From positions 1 to 32,949 of the forward strand of contig CACXXH010000034.1 in NCBI GenBank assembly GCA_902771595.1: DNA of 32,949 nucleotides, written 5' to 3'. A program made the position numbers and the translations under genes. A model generated the notes under the pieces. The model was not told the origin of the DNA. It did not search any database and was given only the letters and a program-made list of their open reading frames with translations. The first letter of the stretch is position 1; every line of letters begins with the position of its first letter. Below, piece after piece: positions 7,905 through 16,077 of the stretch. This DNA comes from Fibrobacter succinogenes (GTDB lineage: Bacteria; Fibrobacterota; Fibrobacteria; Fibrobacterales; Fibrobacteraceae).

Positions 7905-7977
7905 AGCCACCCAGCAGATTTGAACTGCCGACCTGCTGATTACGAATCAGCTGCTCTACCAGCTGAGCTAGAGTGGC
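7905..7977 (-). tRNA. tRNA-Thr (anticodon CGU)
   Basis: The 73-nt cloverleaf has acceptor GCCACTC/GGGTGGC, D arm GCTC...GAGC, anticodon stem GCTGA/TCAGC around TTCGTAA (anticodon CGT, reading ACG), and T arm with GTTCAAATC. The CCA end is not encoded. It is transcribed alone from its own promoter to its own terminator. Confidence 0.97.
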
Positions 7978-7989
7978 ATAGCGGGGTCA

Positions 7990-8018
7990 AAAATAGCAAT
8001 ACAGGTCGTTTTTGTCAA
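7990..8018 (-). promoter_or_regulatory. Promoter of tRNA-Thr
   Basis: On the minus strand TTGACA (8018-8013), a 17-base spacer and TATTTT (7995-7990) place transcription start a few bases before the mature tRNA 5' end at 7977. Confidence 0.85.
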
Positions 8019-8035
8019 GATAAAAGAGCGTTCGG

Positions 8036-8064
8036 TTGGCAAAGTCCTTCGTTTTTTCTATGTT
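8036..8064 (+). promoter_or_regulatory. Promoter of the TPR membrane protein gene
   Basis: TTGGCA (8036-8041), a 17-base spacer and TATGTT (8059-8064), about 33 nt before the ATG at 8097. It is back to back with the tRNA-Thr promoter. Confidence 0.65.
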
Positions 8065-8096
8065 TGGTTCACGAATTTTTAACATGGAAGTCTAAA

Positions 8097-8783
8097 ATGG
8101 CTAACGAATCTAATCAGAGCAATTCCGAAATCAAGGAGTTTTTTGTCCAACACGGTTCCAAGGTCCTCGTGGCCCTCGCCGTTATTCTTGTTGTTGTCGC
8201 CGGCGTCGTCCAGTTCAAGGATAGCCGCAAGGCTGCTGCCGTAGAACAGGCTGAACTCCTCGGTACGGGTCTTACTTATCTCTATGTCAACGACAAGGAC
8301 AACGCCCTCAGCGAATTCGAGGCGAAGATCAATTCCGGCAAGCTGAACGGCCTCGCCCTCGCCAAGGCTGCTTTGTTCGCTGGCAACATCAAGTTCGAAA
8401 AGGCTGACTACGATGGCGCTATCGCGCTGTTCCAGAAGTCCATCGACAATGCCGGTTCTGTGGCGCTGGTCCGTTCTGCCGCAATCCACGGCCTTGCCTC
8501 CGCCAAGATGGAAAAGGGCGACTACTCCGCCGCCGCCAAGCTGCTTGAAGACTTCGTGAAGGAATTCGGCAAGCGTACGGGCGACAAGGAAGACCGTTTC
8601 CAGAAGGAAGAACCGCAGGATGAAACCCCGATTGTCCCGGATGCCATGTGGAAGCTCGTGCTGCTGCACAACGAACTCGGCTCCAAGAACAAGGCTAAGT
8701 CCGTCGCCGAACGCATCGTCGAAGTCTACGGCGATACCCAGCCGTACGCCGACAGGGCCAAGAAGTTCCTCGCTAGCTTCTAG
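8097..8783 (+). CDS. Membrane-anchored TPR protein (YfgM-like)
   Basis: The ATG at 8097 is preferred over the long upstream extension, which would run through the tRNA and the promoter; GGAAG lies just upstream. The 228-residue product has a short Ser/Asn-rich cytoplasmic start, one transmembrane helix (about 22-43, VLVALAVILVVVAGVVQF) and a tetratricopeptide-type helical repeat domain outside the membrane (LAKAALFAGNIKFEKADYDGAI, HGLASAKMEKGDYSAAAKLL). This layout matches YfgM/TPR_21 proteins, which in E. coli assist the SecYEG translocon and periplasmic chaperones. That role is inferred here. A charged insertion (KRTGDKEDRFQKEEPQDE) interrupts the repeats. It converges on the rhomboid gene with only 18 nt between stops. 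Confidence 0.8.
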   Translation: MANESNQSNSEIKEFFVQHGSKVLVALAVILVVVAGVVQFKDSRKAAAVEQAELLGTGLTYLYVNDKDNALSEFEAKINSGKLNGLALAKAALFAGNIKFEKADYDGAIALFQKSIDNAGSVALVRSAAIHGLASAKMEKGDYSAAAKLLEDFVKEFGKRTGDKEDRFQKEEPQDETPIVPDAMWKLVLLHNELGSKNKAKSVAERIVEVYGDTQPYADRAKKFLASF

Positions 8784-8801
8784 TTTTGATTGATTCGCGG
8801 G

Positions 8802-9782
8802 CTAGGCAAGCGCGAACTTCCAGCCCACGATGAAGATGGCGAAATAGATAGCGACCCATACGAGGTCGGCAAGCGTAGTAGGCGTTCCCCAGCGGAGCGT
8901 CTTTTTTTGTGGGATGAGCCCGCAGATTGCGCCCGCGATGAAGCCGTAGGCGTGGCCGAGGATGTCGGCATTTTCGCCGAGCCCGAGGAATACGGCGAGC
9001 GAGGCCGCGCCGCACAGGGGTGCGAAGCGACGGAGCATCCCGTGGGTTTCCCGAGGCATGAGCCGGAATTCGATGACGGCGAGGGCCCCGATGGCGGCGA
9101 ACACGAAGGTCGAGAACCCGAGGGCGCGGTAGTCGCTCTGGACGGTAAGCGCGACGAAGAAGTTCGCGACGGCGCTTGCTACGGCGAGGAAGGGCGCCAT
9201 GCGTGCAAGCGGGAGCCTGTACGACATGAGGTTTAAGACGATGTAGCCGCTGAGCAGGTTCGACGCGATGTGGCGGGCGTCGCCGTGCAACGTGAGGGCG
9301 GTGATGGTGCGCCACCACTGCCCGTGCAGAACCTTGGAGGCGTCGGAGAGCCCGGCGAAATGCATGCGGTCGACGAAGTTCCCGAAGTCGAGGACGGTGC
9401 AGACCACGGGTACCAGAAGAACCCATACGGGCTGGAGACTCAGGCTCAAGGGGAGCGGCGGGTTTTCTTCCTTGGGCGGATTCTCCTTGCGGTAGAGCTC
9501 GATCTGTTCGCTGGCGCGCGTCTCGAATTCGGGCGAGACGAAAATTTCGAACGGTCCTTCCTCGGAACGCTGGAACCGATGGACGATTCCCTGCGAAAGG
9601 AGCACCAGGCTGTAGTCGCGAATTTGTCTGTAAGTGCCGATGGCGATGAGCGTCGATTCTTCGGGTTCTTCGAAGGCGGGCGGTTCCTGGTCGGGTACGG
9701 GCGGCTCGGGCGGGCGCTGCTCGTCGTCGCGCAGGGGCGGCAGGGGTCTTCTCCGGATCATGGGGGACATGAGGCGCGGCAT
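8802..9782 (-). CDS. Rhomboid-family intramembrane serine protease
   Basis: A 326-residue protein that would cleave transmembrane helices within the membrane. A Pro-rich cytoplasmic N-terminal region (1-45) and a small soluble domain (about 45-100) precede the rhomboid core. The core shows QWWRTITALTLHGDARHIASN (His171 and Asn175 of the HxxxN oxyanion pair), the catalytic segment GFST (Ser224) and the partner His277 in ILGHAYGFIAG. The usual GxSG motif is changed to GFST, which may alter activity. The ATG at 9782 lies 1 nt after the stop of the PHP-domain gene, implying translational coupling. It is the last gene of the bamD-like operon. Confidence 0.88.
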   Translation of the reverse strand: MPRLMSPMIRRRPLPPLRDDEQRPPEPPVPDQEPPAFEEPEESTLIAIGTYRQIRDYSLVLLSQGIVHRFQRSEEGPFEIFVSPEFETRASEQIELYRKENPPKEENPPLPLSLSLQPVWVLLVPVVCTVLDFGNFVDRMHFAGLSDASKVLHGQWWRTITALTLHGDARHIASNLLSGYIVLNLMSYRLPLARMAPFLAVASAVANFFVALTVQSDYRALGFSTFVFAAIGALAVIEFRLMPRETHGMLRRFAPLCGAASLAVFLGLGENADILGHAYGFIAGAICGLIPQKKTLRWGTPTTLADLVWVAIYFAIFIVGWKFALA

Positions 9783-9783
9783 G

Positions 9784-11526
9784 TTAGCCTCTTTCAAGTG
9801 CTGCCGCCGACGTGAGCGCGAACTTGCCGGTGGCGGATTCGCATTCGGCGCGCAGGTAGGCGAAATTGTCCGTGTAGACGGCGATGTCTGCCGACGCGGG
9901 AGTGGCGACCAGGCTTTCCTTGCAGACTTCCTCTTCTTTCGTGAGCTTGCCGTTGCTCTGGTAGCGCCGGCCGAAGATGCGGATGTAGCGGAAGCCTTCT
10001 CCAAAATCCTTGGTGTTGCGGGCGTGGAATACGACGCTCTTTACGCCGTGGACATCGGCATGTTCCCACCACAGCGCGGGGCCGTCGGTGATGTAGCAGT
10101 TGTCGCCTTTGAAGGCTTCGTGCAGCATTTCTTGCGTGATGGCAGTGCTCTTGTCACCCTGGAGTCCGGAGGCAACCACGTCACTCCGCATTTCCTGGGC
10201 CTCCACGTCACTCCGCAGCCCCGTAGGGGCAAGAGAGTCCAATTGATGTCTTGTGGATACGCTCGTCTCGTTGCGCTCGCCTTCGGCATGACGTGGGAGG
10301 CACACCACGGTCCGCACCCTCCCGAACACGTGATCACGCGTGTGCTTGAGCGAGAACAGCGGGGTCGATACGGCGGTCGTGTCGTTCAGGTCGCCGTGCG
10401 CGTCGTTGCCGCCGATAGGCAAAAGGTAGTTCCCCTTGCCGAGTTCCTGTATCCAGAATTCGCGCCCGAGCTTGAAGCCTTCGTCGCGCACGCCGTTCCA
10501 GAACTGCAGCCCGCGGATGGAATGCGGCTTGTCGCAGTGCAGGTCCTTGGCGGTCCAGTACCCGCGCCGGAACACGAACTTCTCGACGATTCCCATTTGC
10601 TGGAAGGGGTGTGCCGCGAAGCAGTGCGCGGTGGTGTCTTGCAGAATCTGTGCGATGCTCCGCGTGGGCTTGTTTTCGAGCCAGTAGCGCCCGCAGTCCC
10701 CGAGCCCGGGGAGGTAGGTGTCTGGAGCGAATACGGTGATATGCACGTTCTCGCCCTTGCTGTTGCCTGCGGAAACTTCTTCGCCCGCGAGCAGGAGCGG
10801 GTAGCCTTCCCCCTGCGGGAGGGCAGCAATCTCGTCGCGCAGGGCCTGGAACCTCGGCGCCGGGGACCGCGCCTCCTTGGTGTAGTCCTCGTCGGTGAAC
10901 GCGAAGTCGTAGGCGTGGTCGGTGCAACAGGCGAAGTCGAGCCCGACCGAGGTGGCCGCCTGTTGCAATACGGCAGGCGTGGCCCCGAATTCCACATGGT
11001 CGCGCGAATAGTGGGTGTGGCAGTGCATCTCGCCTGCCGCATACCCCGGCGCCTTCGGGGGCATTTCCGCGAGCACGTGCAGTTTTAGCGGTGCGGGCTT
11101 TAGGCCGGGAAGGTTCCAACGATCAAATATTTTTACTTTGTCTGTAATATTTCCCGTCGTGGAATCGATGCGGCGTGCGGTAGCCTTGCAGCGGATTTCG
11201 TATTTGCCGGCGGGGAGCGTCCCGAGCTTTACGGGGTAAAAACCGATTTGCTCCGTGGCGCGGATTTGCAGGTCGATAGTTCTTGCCTGCAAGGATTCGG
11301 CACCTGGCAATCCGCCCTTGATTTCGACTTCAACTTTCTCGATGAGCGTCGGGAACCTGTCCGCGTCGCGCACTACGATCCACAATGCGGGTTCCGTTCC
11401 GGGGACCGCCTGGAAGGGCATGTCGAAAATGATTTCGGGCCAGGGCCTGTACAAAAGCGACCAGGGGAGCCTGAACTTGAAATGCGTCTCGGCGTACCGC
11501 AGTTTTTCCCCTGGCCAGAAACTCAT
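9784..11526 (-). CDS. PHP-domain metallohydrolase (CehA/McbA-like) with a repeat-derived insertion
   Basis: A 580-residue protein whose first 150 residues form a beta-rich domain and whose middle is a PHP (polymerase and histidinol phosphatase) metal-dependent hydrolase. Metal ligands are visible: HCH (168-170) in EMHCHTHYSRDH, CTDHAYD (201-207), Glu250 in AGEEVSAG, His306 in FAAHPF and NDAHGD (374-379). CehA/McbA proteins hydrolyse phosphate or carbamate esters; the substrate here is unknown. Residues about 409-461 are unlike the family, are encoded by a repeat-like element, and separate two blocks that are normally close (FGRVRTVV and ITQEMLHEAFKGDNCYITDGP). No signal peptide is seen. Its start overlaps the stop of the upstream beta-barrel gene (ATGA). 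Confidence 0.85.
   Translation of the reverse strand: MSFWPGEKLRYAETHFKFRLPWSLLYRPWPEIIFDMPFQAVPGTEPALWIVVRDADRFPTLIEKVEVEIKGGLPGAESLQARTIDLQIRATEQIGFYPVKLGTLPAGKYEIRCKATARRIDSTTGNITDKVKIFDRWNLPGLKPAPLKLHVLAEMPPKAPGYAAGEMHCHTHYSRDHVEFGATPAVLQQAATSVGLDFACCTDHAYDFAFTDEDYTKEARSPAPRFQALRDEIAALPQGEGYPLLLAGEEVSAGNSKGENVHITVFAPDTYLPGLGDCGRYWLENKPTRSIAQILQDTTAHCFAAHPFQQMGIVEKFVFRRGYWTAKDLHCDKPHSIRGLQFWNGVRDEGFKLGREFWIQELGKGNYLLPIGGNDAHGDLNDTTAVSTPLFSLKHTRDHVFGRVRTVVCLPRHAEGERNETSVSTRHQLDSLAPTGLRSDVEAQEMRSDVVASGLQGDKSTAITQEMLHEAFKGDNCYITDGPALWWEHADVHGVKSVVFHARNTKDFGEGFRYIRIFGRRYQSNGKLTKEEEVCKESLVATPASADIAVYTDNFAYLRAECESATGKFALTSAAALERG
10143..10302. repeat. Intergenic-type repeat inserted in the PHP-domain gene
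   Basis: A roughly 160-bp stretch with a different texture from the gene. It holds a perfect 15-bp direct repeat (CCACGTCACTCCGCA at 10176-10190 and 10203-10217), GCCCCGTAGGGGC at 10218-10230, and CGCTCGTCTCGTTGCGCTCG-type sequence ending in GGCATGAC. Such GTCATGCC/GAGTGACG-bearing units are typical of dispersed non-coding repeats. The boundaries are approximate. Confidence 0.6.
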
Positions 11527-12596
11527 TGCCCCGCCTTTTTCTCTGTCGTTTTTTCTTCGCTTGCGTTCGGCTTGGCCGCCGGTTCAGAAGCCTTCGGCTC
11601 GGTTGCCTTCGCTCCGTCTGCGCCTGTTTGTTCTGCCGGCGGATTTCCTTCCGCGTTCGTTTTTGTTGCGGGAGGTTCGCTTCCGTCAGTCTTGCCGTCG
11701 GCCGCGGTGCCGCCCTGGGGTGCATCCGTGGGTTCGGATTTGGCGGTCGTGTCCTTGACGTCCTTCGGCTGGAGTGCCTTGGACTGCGTCGCGGTAGTGT
11801 CGCCCAGGGTCATTTTCTTGTTTATGATTCCGAAGCTAGCGCGCACCTGCAGCTGCAAGCCTCCGATATTCCACTTCGCCTTCTCGGTCGGTCCGTCGGG
11901 AACGATGTCGGCGAAACTTTCCTTCGATTCTACGGAGATGGAACTGTATCCGATGTCGCCGTAGATGTTGATGCCGTTCCAGCTTGCAATCAGGTAACCG
12001 AGGCTTATCCCGAATCCCGCGCCCCAGGGCTTGTTCTCGGCTTCGAGCTTGCCCCACGTGGTATAGATTTCGGTGCCGGGCAGTGTCCAGTACCAGCGGA
12101 CAGCAATGCTGAAGAGGCCCCCGTTCGAAAGGGTAATCAGGTTCTTGGGAATCGCGAGCCTGTATTCGAGGAACAGCGGGACGCCCTGGATAGTGTAGTT
12201 GTAGTTATGAGCCTTGTTCTTGCGGTCGGTGAGCACCACGGATTCGTTGTCGTAGATGAACCCGATGCCCGCGCTCAAAAAGTGGTCGTCCATGAGCTGG
12301 TACTGAATGCCGCCCATGATGGGGAAGCAGAAGTTGACCTTCTGGAAGTTCTGCTTGGCGACGTAGAGCGATTCCTCGGCGTTGACGGCCTGTGAACGGA
12401 AGTCGGCGTAGATGGTGTCGATGGCGTTCTGGAAATAGCTGCGTTCTTCAAAATCCAGGAAGGATATGGATGCCTGCCCGAAAATGGAAAGCTTTGCCCT
12501 GTCGTGTTCTATCCTCTGCTCGTCATCGGCGAAAGCGCCCGTTGCGAGGAACAGTGCGACAAGAGCAAGAACCGGCTTGAAACCCGCATGACCCAT
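11523..12596 (-). CDS. Predicted outer-membrane beta-barrel protein with acidic/Ala-rich tail
   Basis: I do not recognise a named family. A signal peptide (cleavage after TGAFA, about residue 23) is followed by about 240 residues of alternating, Gly- and aromatic-rich strands (GGIQYQLMDDHFLSAGIGFIYD, GAGFGISLGYLIASWNGINIYGDIGYSS), typical of a small outer-membrane barrel. From about residue 265 the chain becomes a low-complexity tail of Lys, Thr, Glu, Pro and Ala ending KKAGQ, probably extended and periplasmic or surface-exposed. It lies 7 nt after the BamD-like gene and overlaps the PHP gene by 4 nt, so it belongs to the same operon and may be a substrate or accessory of the barrel-assembly pathway (inference). 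Confidence 0.7.
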   Translation of the reverse strand: MGHAGFKPVLALVALFLATGAFADDEQRIEHDRAKLSIFGQASISFLDFEERSYFQNAIDTIYADFRSQAVNAEESLYVAKQNFQKVNFCFPIMGGIQYQLMDDHFLSAGIGFIYDNESVVLTDRKNKAHNYNYTIQGVPLFLEYRLAIPKNLITLSNGGLFSIAVRWYWTLPGTEIYTTWGKLEAENKPWGAGFGISLGYLIASWNGINIYGDIGYSSISVESKESFADIVPDGPTEKAKWNIGGLQLQVRASFGIINKKMTLGDTTATQSKALQPKDVKDTTAKSEPTDAPQGGTAADGKTDGSEPPATKTNAEGNPPAEQTGADGAKATEPKASEPAAKPNASEEKTTEKKAGQ

Positions 12597-12603
12597 GGAA
12601 AAC

Positions 12604-13458
12604 CTAGTTCAGCATTTCGCGTTCTTCTTTCTGGACGCGCTTTTTCTCGGCATCCTTCTTTATGCGCTTCTCGAAGCTCTTTTCGGCCTTGGCGATTTTC
12701 TCTTCGGTCTTCTCGAGCATCTTCTGCCCGTCCTTGTCGTCGGCCTTGAGTTCCTGCCTGGCGATGTCCAGGTATTCGCGCGCGCTCTCGAATTGGTCGA
12801 GGTCGGTGTAGGCCTGCGAAGTGAGGAACAGCGCTTCCTTGCGGCGCTTGGACTGCTTGTAGGTCTCGAGGAATTCCTTGAAGTAGATGACGGCCGCCTG
12901 CGGCTTGTCCATGCGCAGGTAGAGTCTTGCCGTCTGGAATTCCTTTTCGGCGAGGCGTTCGACCAAAAGTCCGTAGTAGTAGTTGATGGAATCGCGGAGC
13001 GGCGAATCCGGATGGTTCGAAAGGTAGCGTTCGAAGTCCTTCATGGCGACGGTCGTATTCGCGTCGTCGCGGCTTACGCGGAACTCCATGTTGAACGAGG
13101 CGATAGCCTTCCTGAATTCTGCGGTTTCCGCATACGGCGAGCCGGGGAAGTTCATCACGAAACTTCCGTATTCCCCGCGGGCCTCGATCCACTGTTCCAG
13201 ATTGAAGTGGCTTTCGGCAAGCAGGAAAGATGTCTGTTCCAGATAGCCGGTGCCGGCGCAGTAGCTCATGATTTCTTCGAGCTTGTCGATGACGCGTCCG
13301 TATTTTTCTTTCTTGAAGAGTTCTTCCGCCTTTTCCAGTTTGTCTTTGCAGAACTGGGTGTGGGTGACTCTTGTGGAAGAATTGGAGGAGCAAGCGCCCA
13401 GCAAGGCGACAGAAAGGAAAAGGCTTGTGAACAGGGCTGTCTTTAGAGAAAGTTTCAT
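12604..13458 (-). CDS. bamD: BamD-like outer-membrane assembly lipoprotein
   Basis: A 284-residue lipoprotein (lipobox LGAC, lipidated Cys23) made of TPR-like helix pairs. Features follow BamD/YfiO: FKKEKYGRVIDKLEEI, then FLLAESHFNLEQWIEARGEYGSFVMNFPGSPYAETAEF, then DFERYLSNHPDSP. BamD binds BamA at the inner face of the outer membrane and helps insert beta-barrel proteins. The C-terminal 50 residues are a highly charged Lys/Glu helix. It is the first gene of a four-gene minus-strand operon and is read divergently from lptF, so two envelope-assembly units share one short intergenic region. Family assignment is strong at the level of BamD-like TPR lipoprotein; orthology is less certain. Confidence 0.82.
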   Translation of the reverse strand: MKLSLKTALFTSLFLSVALLGACSSNSSTRVTHTQFCKDKLEKAEELFKKEKYGRVIDKLEEIMSYCAGTGYLEQTSFLLAESHFNLEQWIEARGEYGSFVMNFPGSPYAETAEFRKAIASFNMEFRVSRDDANTTVAMKDFERYLSNHPDSPLRDSINYYYGLLVERLAEKEFQTARLYLRMDKPQAAVIYFKEFLETYKQSKRRKEALFLTSQAYTDLDQFESAREYLDIARQELKADDKDGQKMLEKTEEKIAKAEKSFEKRIKKDAEKKRVQKEEREMLN

Positions 13459-13522
13459 TTTTTTTCTTCGGTTAATTCTAATTTTTCATCGTTAAAGTAG
13501 AAAAAAAAGACCGACAGGAAAA

Positions 13523-14923
13523 ATGATTTTAGTCCGTTATGTGTTGAAAGAACTTATTGGCCCGTTTTTGGCGGCGCTTTTTGGCATAACGTTTTTGTTC
13601 GTCGTCGATTTCTTGGTGAAAATACTGGACAACGTGCTTTCGAAGGGGCTGCCTGCATCGACGGTTCTCGAGATATTCGTGCTGAACCTCGCATGGATGC
13701 TTTCGCTGTCCATCCCGATGGCGGTGCTTGTCGCATGCCTTATGGCGTTCGGGCGCCTCTCGGGCGACCACGAGATCACGGCGGTGAAGGCGGCGGGCGT
13801 TTCGCCCCTTTCGCTCATGCGTCCGGTGATGCTTGTCGCACTTTTGGTCACGGTCCTGATGATCCTTTTCAACAACTGGATCCTGCCCGAGGCGAACCAC
13901 CGCTCCGTCGAACTGATGAATGCCGTCTCCCGCAAGAAGCCGCACGTGTTCATCGATGCGGGCCGCCTCATCACGCAGTTCCCCGACGTGCAGCTCTGGG
14001 TGAACCGCATCGACCCGGTATCGGGCGTGCTCTACGGCATTCAGGTGTATGAACTCGAAAAGAAGGGCGCGCCCAGGGTCGTGTATGCGGATAGCGCTAC
14101 TCTCGACTACGTGGACAACGGGGCAACCCTCATGTTCCGCATGCGCAGCGGCGAGACGCATATCGTCGATCCCGACAAGCCGGAAAGCTATTTCCGTATC
14201 AGGTTCTTCTCGCAGGACCTCGCCATGCAGAACGTGGACGACCGCCTGGAACGCCGGAGCCGCAGTTACCGTAGTGACCGCGAAATGCCTGTCGAAATGA
14301 TGATGGACGTGGTGAACGAGGCTCGCGCAAAATACGATACGGTTTCGCTCCTCGCTCGCGACAAGCGCCTTGCTCCCCTCATTTCCACAAAGAACATGGT
14401 CATCGGGGACAGTATCGTTCCCAGGGATGCGGCGGGGGGGAATCCTCTCGATTCAGTCCAGAGGCGGCGGTCGCTCCAGCGTATCCGCATGCAAGAAATT
14501 TCGGCGCTCCGCAATACGGAGAGGCTGTGGGGTAGGATGGAGGCCGAACAGAAGCGTGCCGCCCAGTATCTCGTAGAAATTCACAAGAAGTTCAGCACGT
14601 CGTTCGCATGTTTCATATTCGTGCTCATCGGCGCCCCGCTCGGGATTATGGCCCGCAAGGGCGGTATCGGTACGGGTATCATCTACAGTCTTGCGTTCTT
14701 CGTGATTTACTGGATTTGCCTTATCGGCGGCGAAAACCTGGCCGACCGTCTCATCATTTCTCCTGAACTCGCCATGTGGGCATCCAACATCATCATCGGC
14801 GCATTCGGCATCTTCATCACCATCGCGATGGTGCGTGACCGCTTTACAGGGGATTCCAAGTTCTTCAGGGCCATGCGCGCCATAGGCCGCAAGTTCCGTT
14901 CCATCGGCAGGGTTCACGCATGA
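13523..14923 (+). CDS. lptF: LptF-like lipopolysaccharide export permease
   Basis: A YjgP/YjgQ-family permease of 466 residues. LptF and LptG form the membrane channel of the LptB2FG ABC transporter that extracts LPS from the inner membrane. Three N-terminal transmembrane helices are followed by the conserved GRLSGDHEITAVKAAGVSP loop (coupling helix that contacts LptB) and the NNWILPEANHRS segment leading into a periplasmic beta-jellyroll domain (about 130-350). Three C-terminal helices follow (FACFIFVLIGAPLGIMARKGG). The periplasmic domain is longer than usual because of a charged stretch rich in Arg/Asp (about 230-330). Its stop overlaps the next start as ATGA. An AGGA sequence precedes the ATG. 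Confidence 0.9.
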   Translation: MILVRYVLKELIGPFLAALFGITFLFVVDFLVKILDNVLSKGLPASTVLEIFVLNLAWMLSLSIPMAVLVACLMAFGRLSGDHEITAVKAAGVSPLSLMRPVMLVALLVTVLMILFNNWILPEANHRSVELMNAVSRKKPHVFIDAGRLITQFPDVQLWVNRIDPVSGVLYGIQVYELEKKGAPRVVYADSATLDYVDNGATLMFRMRSGETHIVDPDKPESYFRIRFFSQDLAMQNVDDRLERRSRSYRSDREMPVEMMMDVVNEARAKYDTVSLLARDKRLAPLISTKNMVIGDSIVPRDAAGGNPLDSVQRRRSLQRIRMQEISALRNTERLWGRMEAEQKRAAQYLVEIHKKFSTSFACFIFVLIGAPLGIMARKGGIGTGIIYSLAFFVIYWICLIGGENLADRLIISPELAMWASNIIIGAFGIFITIAMVRDRFTGDSKFFRAMRAIGRKFRSIGRVHA

Positions 14924-16062
14924 AGTTCTCGCGTTACCTGATATGGAATTTCGTGAAGATGTTCCTCATCGTGACTATCGGTGCCATCTTCATGTTCGCG
15001 GTCATCGACTTCGTTGGCAACATCAAGATATGGCTTGCCCGCGAAACGAAGGACGCTGTTGACTACTATGTGAGCTACATTCCGTACATGCTCTACCTCA
15101 TCACGCCGGTATCCATGTTCATCGCGGTACTCGCCTCGGTGGGCAACATGTCCAGGCATCTCGAGATGAGCGCCATGCAGAGCTCCGGCCAGAGCCCGCT
15201 CAAGACTTTGTTCCCCATATTCTTCCTGGGCATACTCGTGTCTTTCGGGTCGTATGAGATGAGCGAACTGTGGCTTCCGGATGCCAACCACAAACGCCTC
15301 GAAATCATGGAGACCAACGCGCAGAAAAAGAAGAATCCGCGCATCAAGGAAAAGAGCGACTTCACGTTCATCGATAGCGAGAAGGCGAGCTGGTTCTTCA
15401 AGTTCTATTCGGGCAGGGCGAAGATGGGCCGTGACGTGGTGCTTCTGCTGCGCGAACAGGGAAGGCTCGTGGAACGCTACGACGCCAAGAGTGTCCGGTG
15501 GGTGGAACCGGATACCTCCTCGATCGACAGCACCTCCCGCGACAGCGTGATGAAGAGCTACGAGGAAAATTCCTACTGGGTGTTCGAACGCGGGATGAAG
15601 CGCATATTCAACAAGGATGGCACGGTGACGGTCATACCGATTACGCGCGAAAAGATGGTCGGGAAGGTCACGACCCGTCCGGCGGACCTCATCAACGAGC
15701 GTCAGGTGCCCGACGAGATGGATTCCAAGATGGTCAAGGAGCGTATCGAGGTGCTCAAGCGTTCCGGCGAAGACACCCGCGCGATGGAGACGGCCCTCCA
15801 TTTCAAGCTTTCCGCCCACTGGATGAACCTGATCGTGCTGCTCATCGGGGCGGCCCTCTGTCACCGTTATAGCCGTTCTGGGGGCCTTTCCCAGAAATTC
15901 GGCATTGGCCTCTTGCTCGTTTTTAGTTATTATATTCTGGAAAGAATCGGATTGAAGATGGGTGAGAACGGCGCGCTTTCTCCATTCTTGGCTGCCTGGA
16001 TTAGCCATATCGTCTTTGGTGGCGTCGCGTGCACCATGCTCTACCGCTCTTTCCGGCTTTAA
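14920..16062 (+). CDS. lptG: LptG-like lipopolysaccharide export permease
   Basis: The second YjgP/YjgQ-family permease (380 residues), the expected partner of the preceding gene in LptB2FG. It has the same plan: N-terminal helices (YLIWNFVKMFLIVTIGAIFMFAVIDF), a cytoplasmic loop with MSAMQSSGQSPLKTL, ELWLPDANHKRLEIM leading into the periplasmic domain, and C-terminal helices with LLIGAALCHRYSRSGGL. Start and stop overlap by 4 nt with lptF, giving tight stoichiometric coupling. No lptB ATPase gene is visible in the window; it must lie elsewhere. Assigning F or G by order is conventional rather than proven. Confidence 0.88.
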   Translation: MKFSRYLIWNFVKMFLIVTIGAIFMFAVIDFVGNIKIWLARETKDAVDYYVSYIPYMLYLITPVSMFIAVLASVGNMSRHLEMSAMQSSGQSPLKTLFPIFFLGILVSFGSYEMSELWLPDANHKRLEIMETNAQKKKNPRIKEKSDFTFIDSEKASWFFKFYSGRAKMGRDVVLLLREQGRLVERYDAKSVRWVEPDTSSIDSTSRDSVMKSYEENSYWVFERGMKRIFNKDGTVTVIPITREKMVGKVTTRPADLINERQVPDEMDSKMVKERIEVLKRSGEDTRAMETALHFKLSAHWMNLIVLLIGAALCHRYSRSGGLSQKFGIGLLLVFSYYILERIGLKMGENGALSPFLAAWISHIVFGGVACTMLYRSFRL

Positions 16063-16077
16063 GTGTAGAGGATGCAG

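Noticed and set aside
9634..11088. Plus-strand open frame across the rhomboid and PHP genes
   Set aside because: Spans two coupled minus-strand genes with clear motifs; no ribosome site and no domain.
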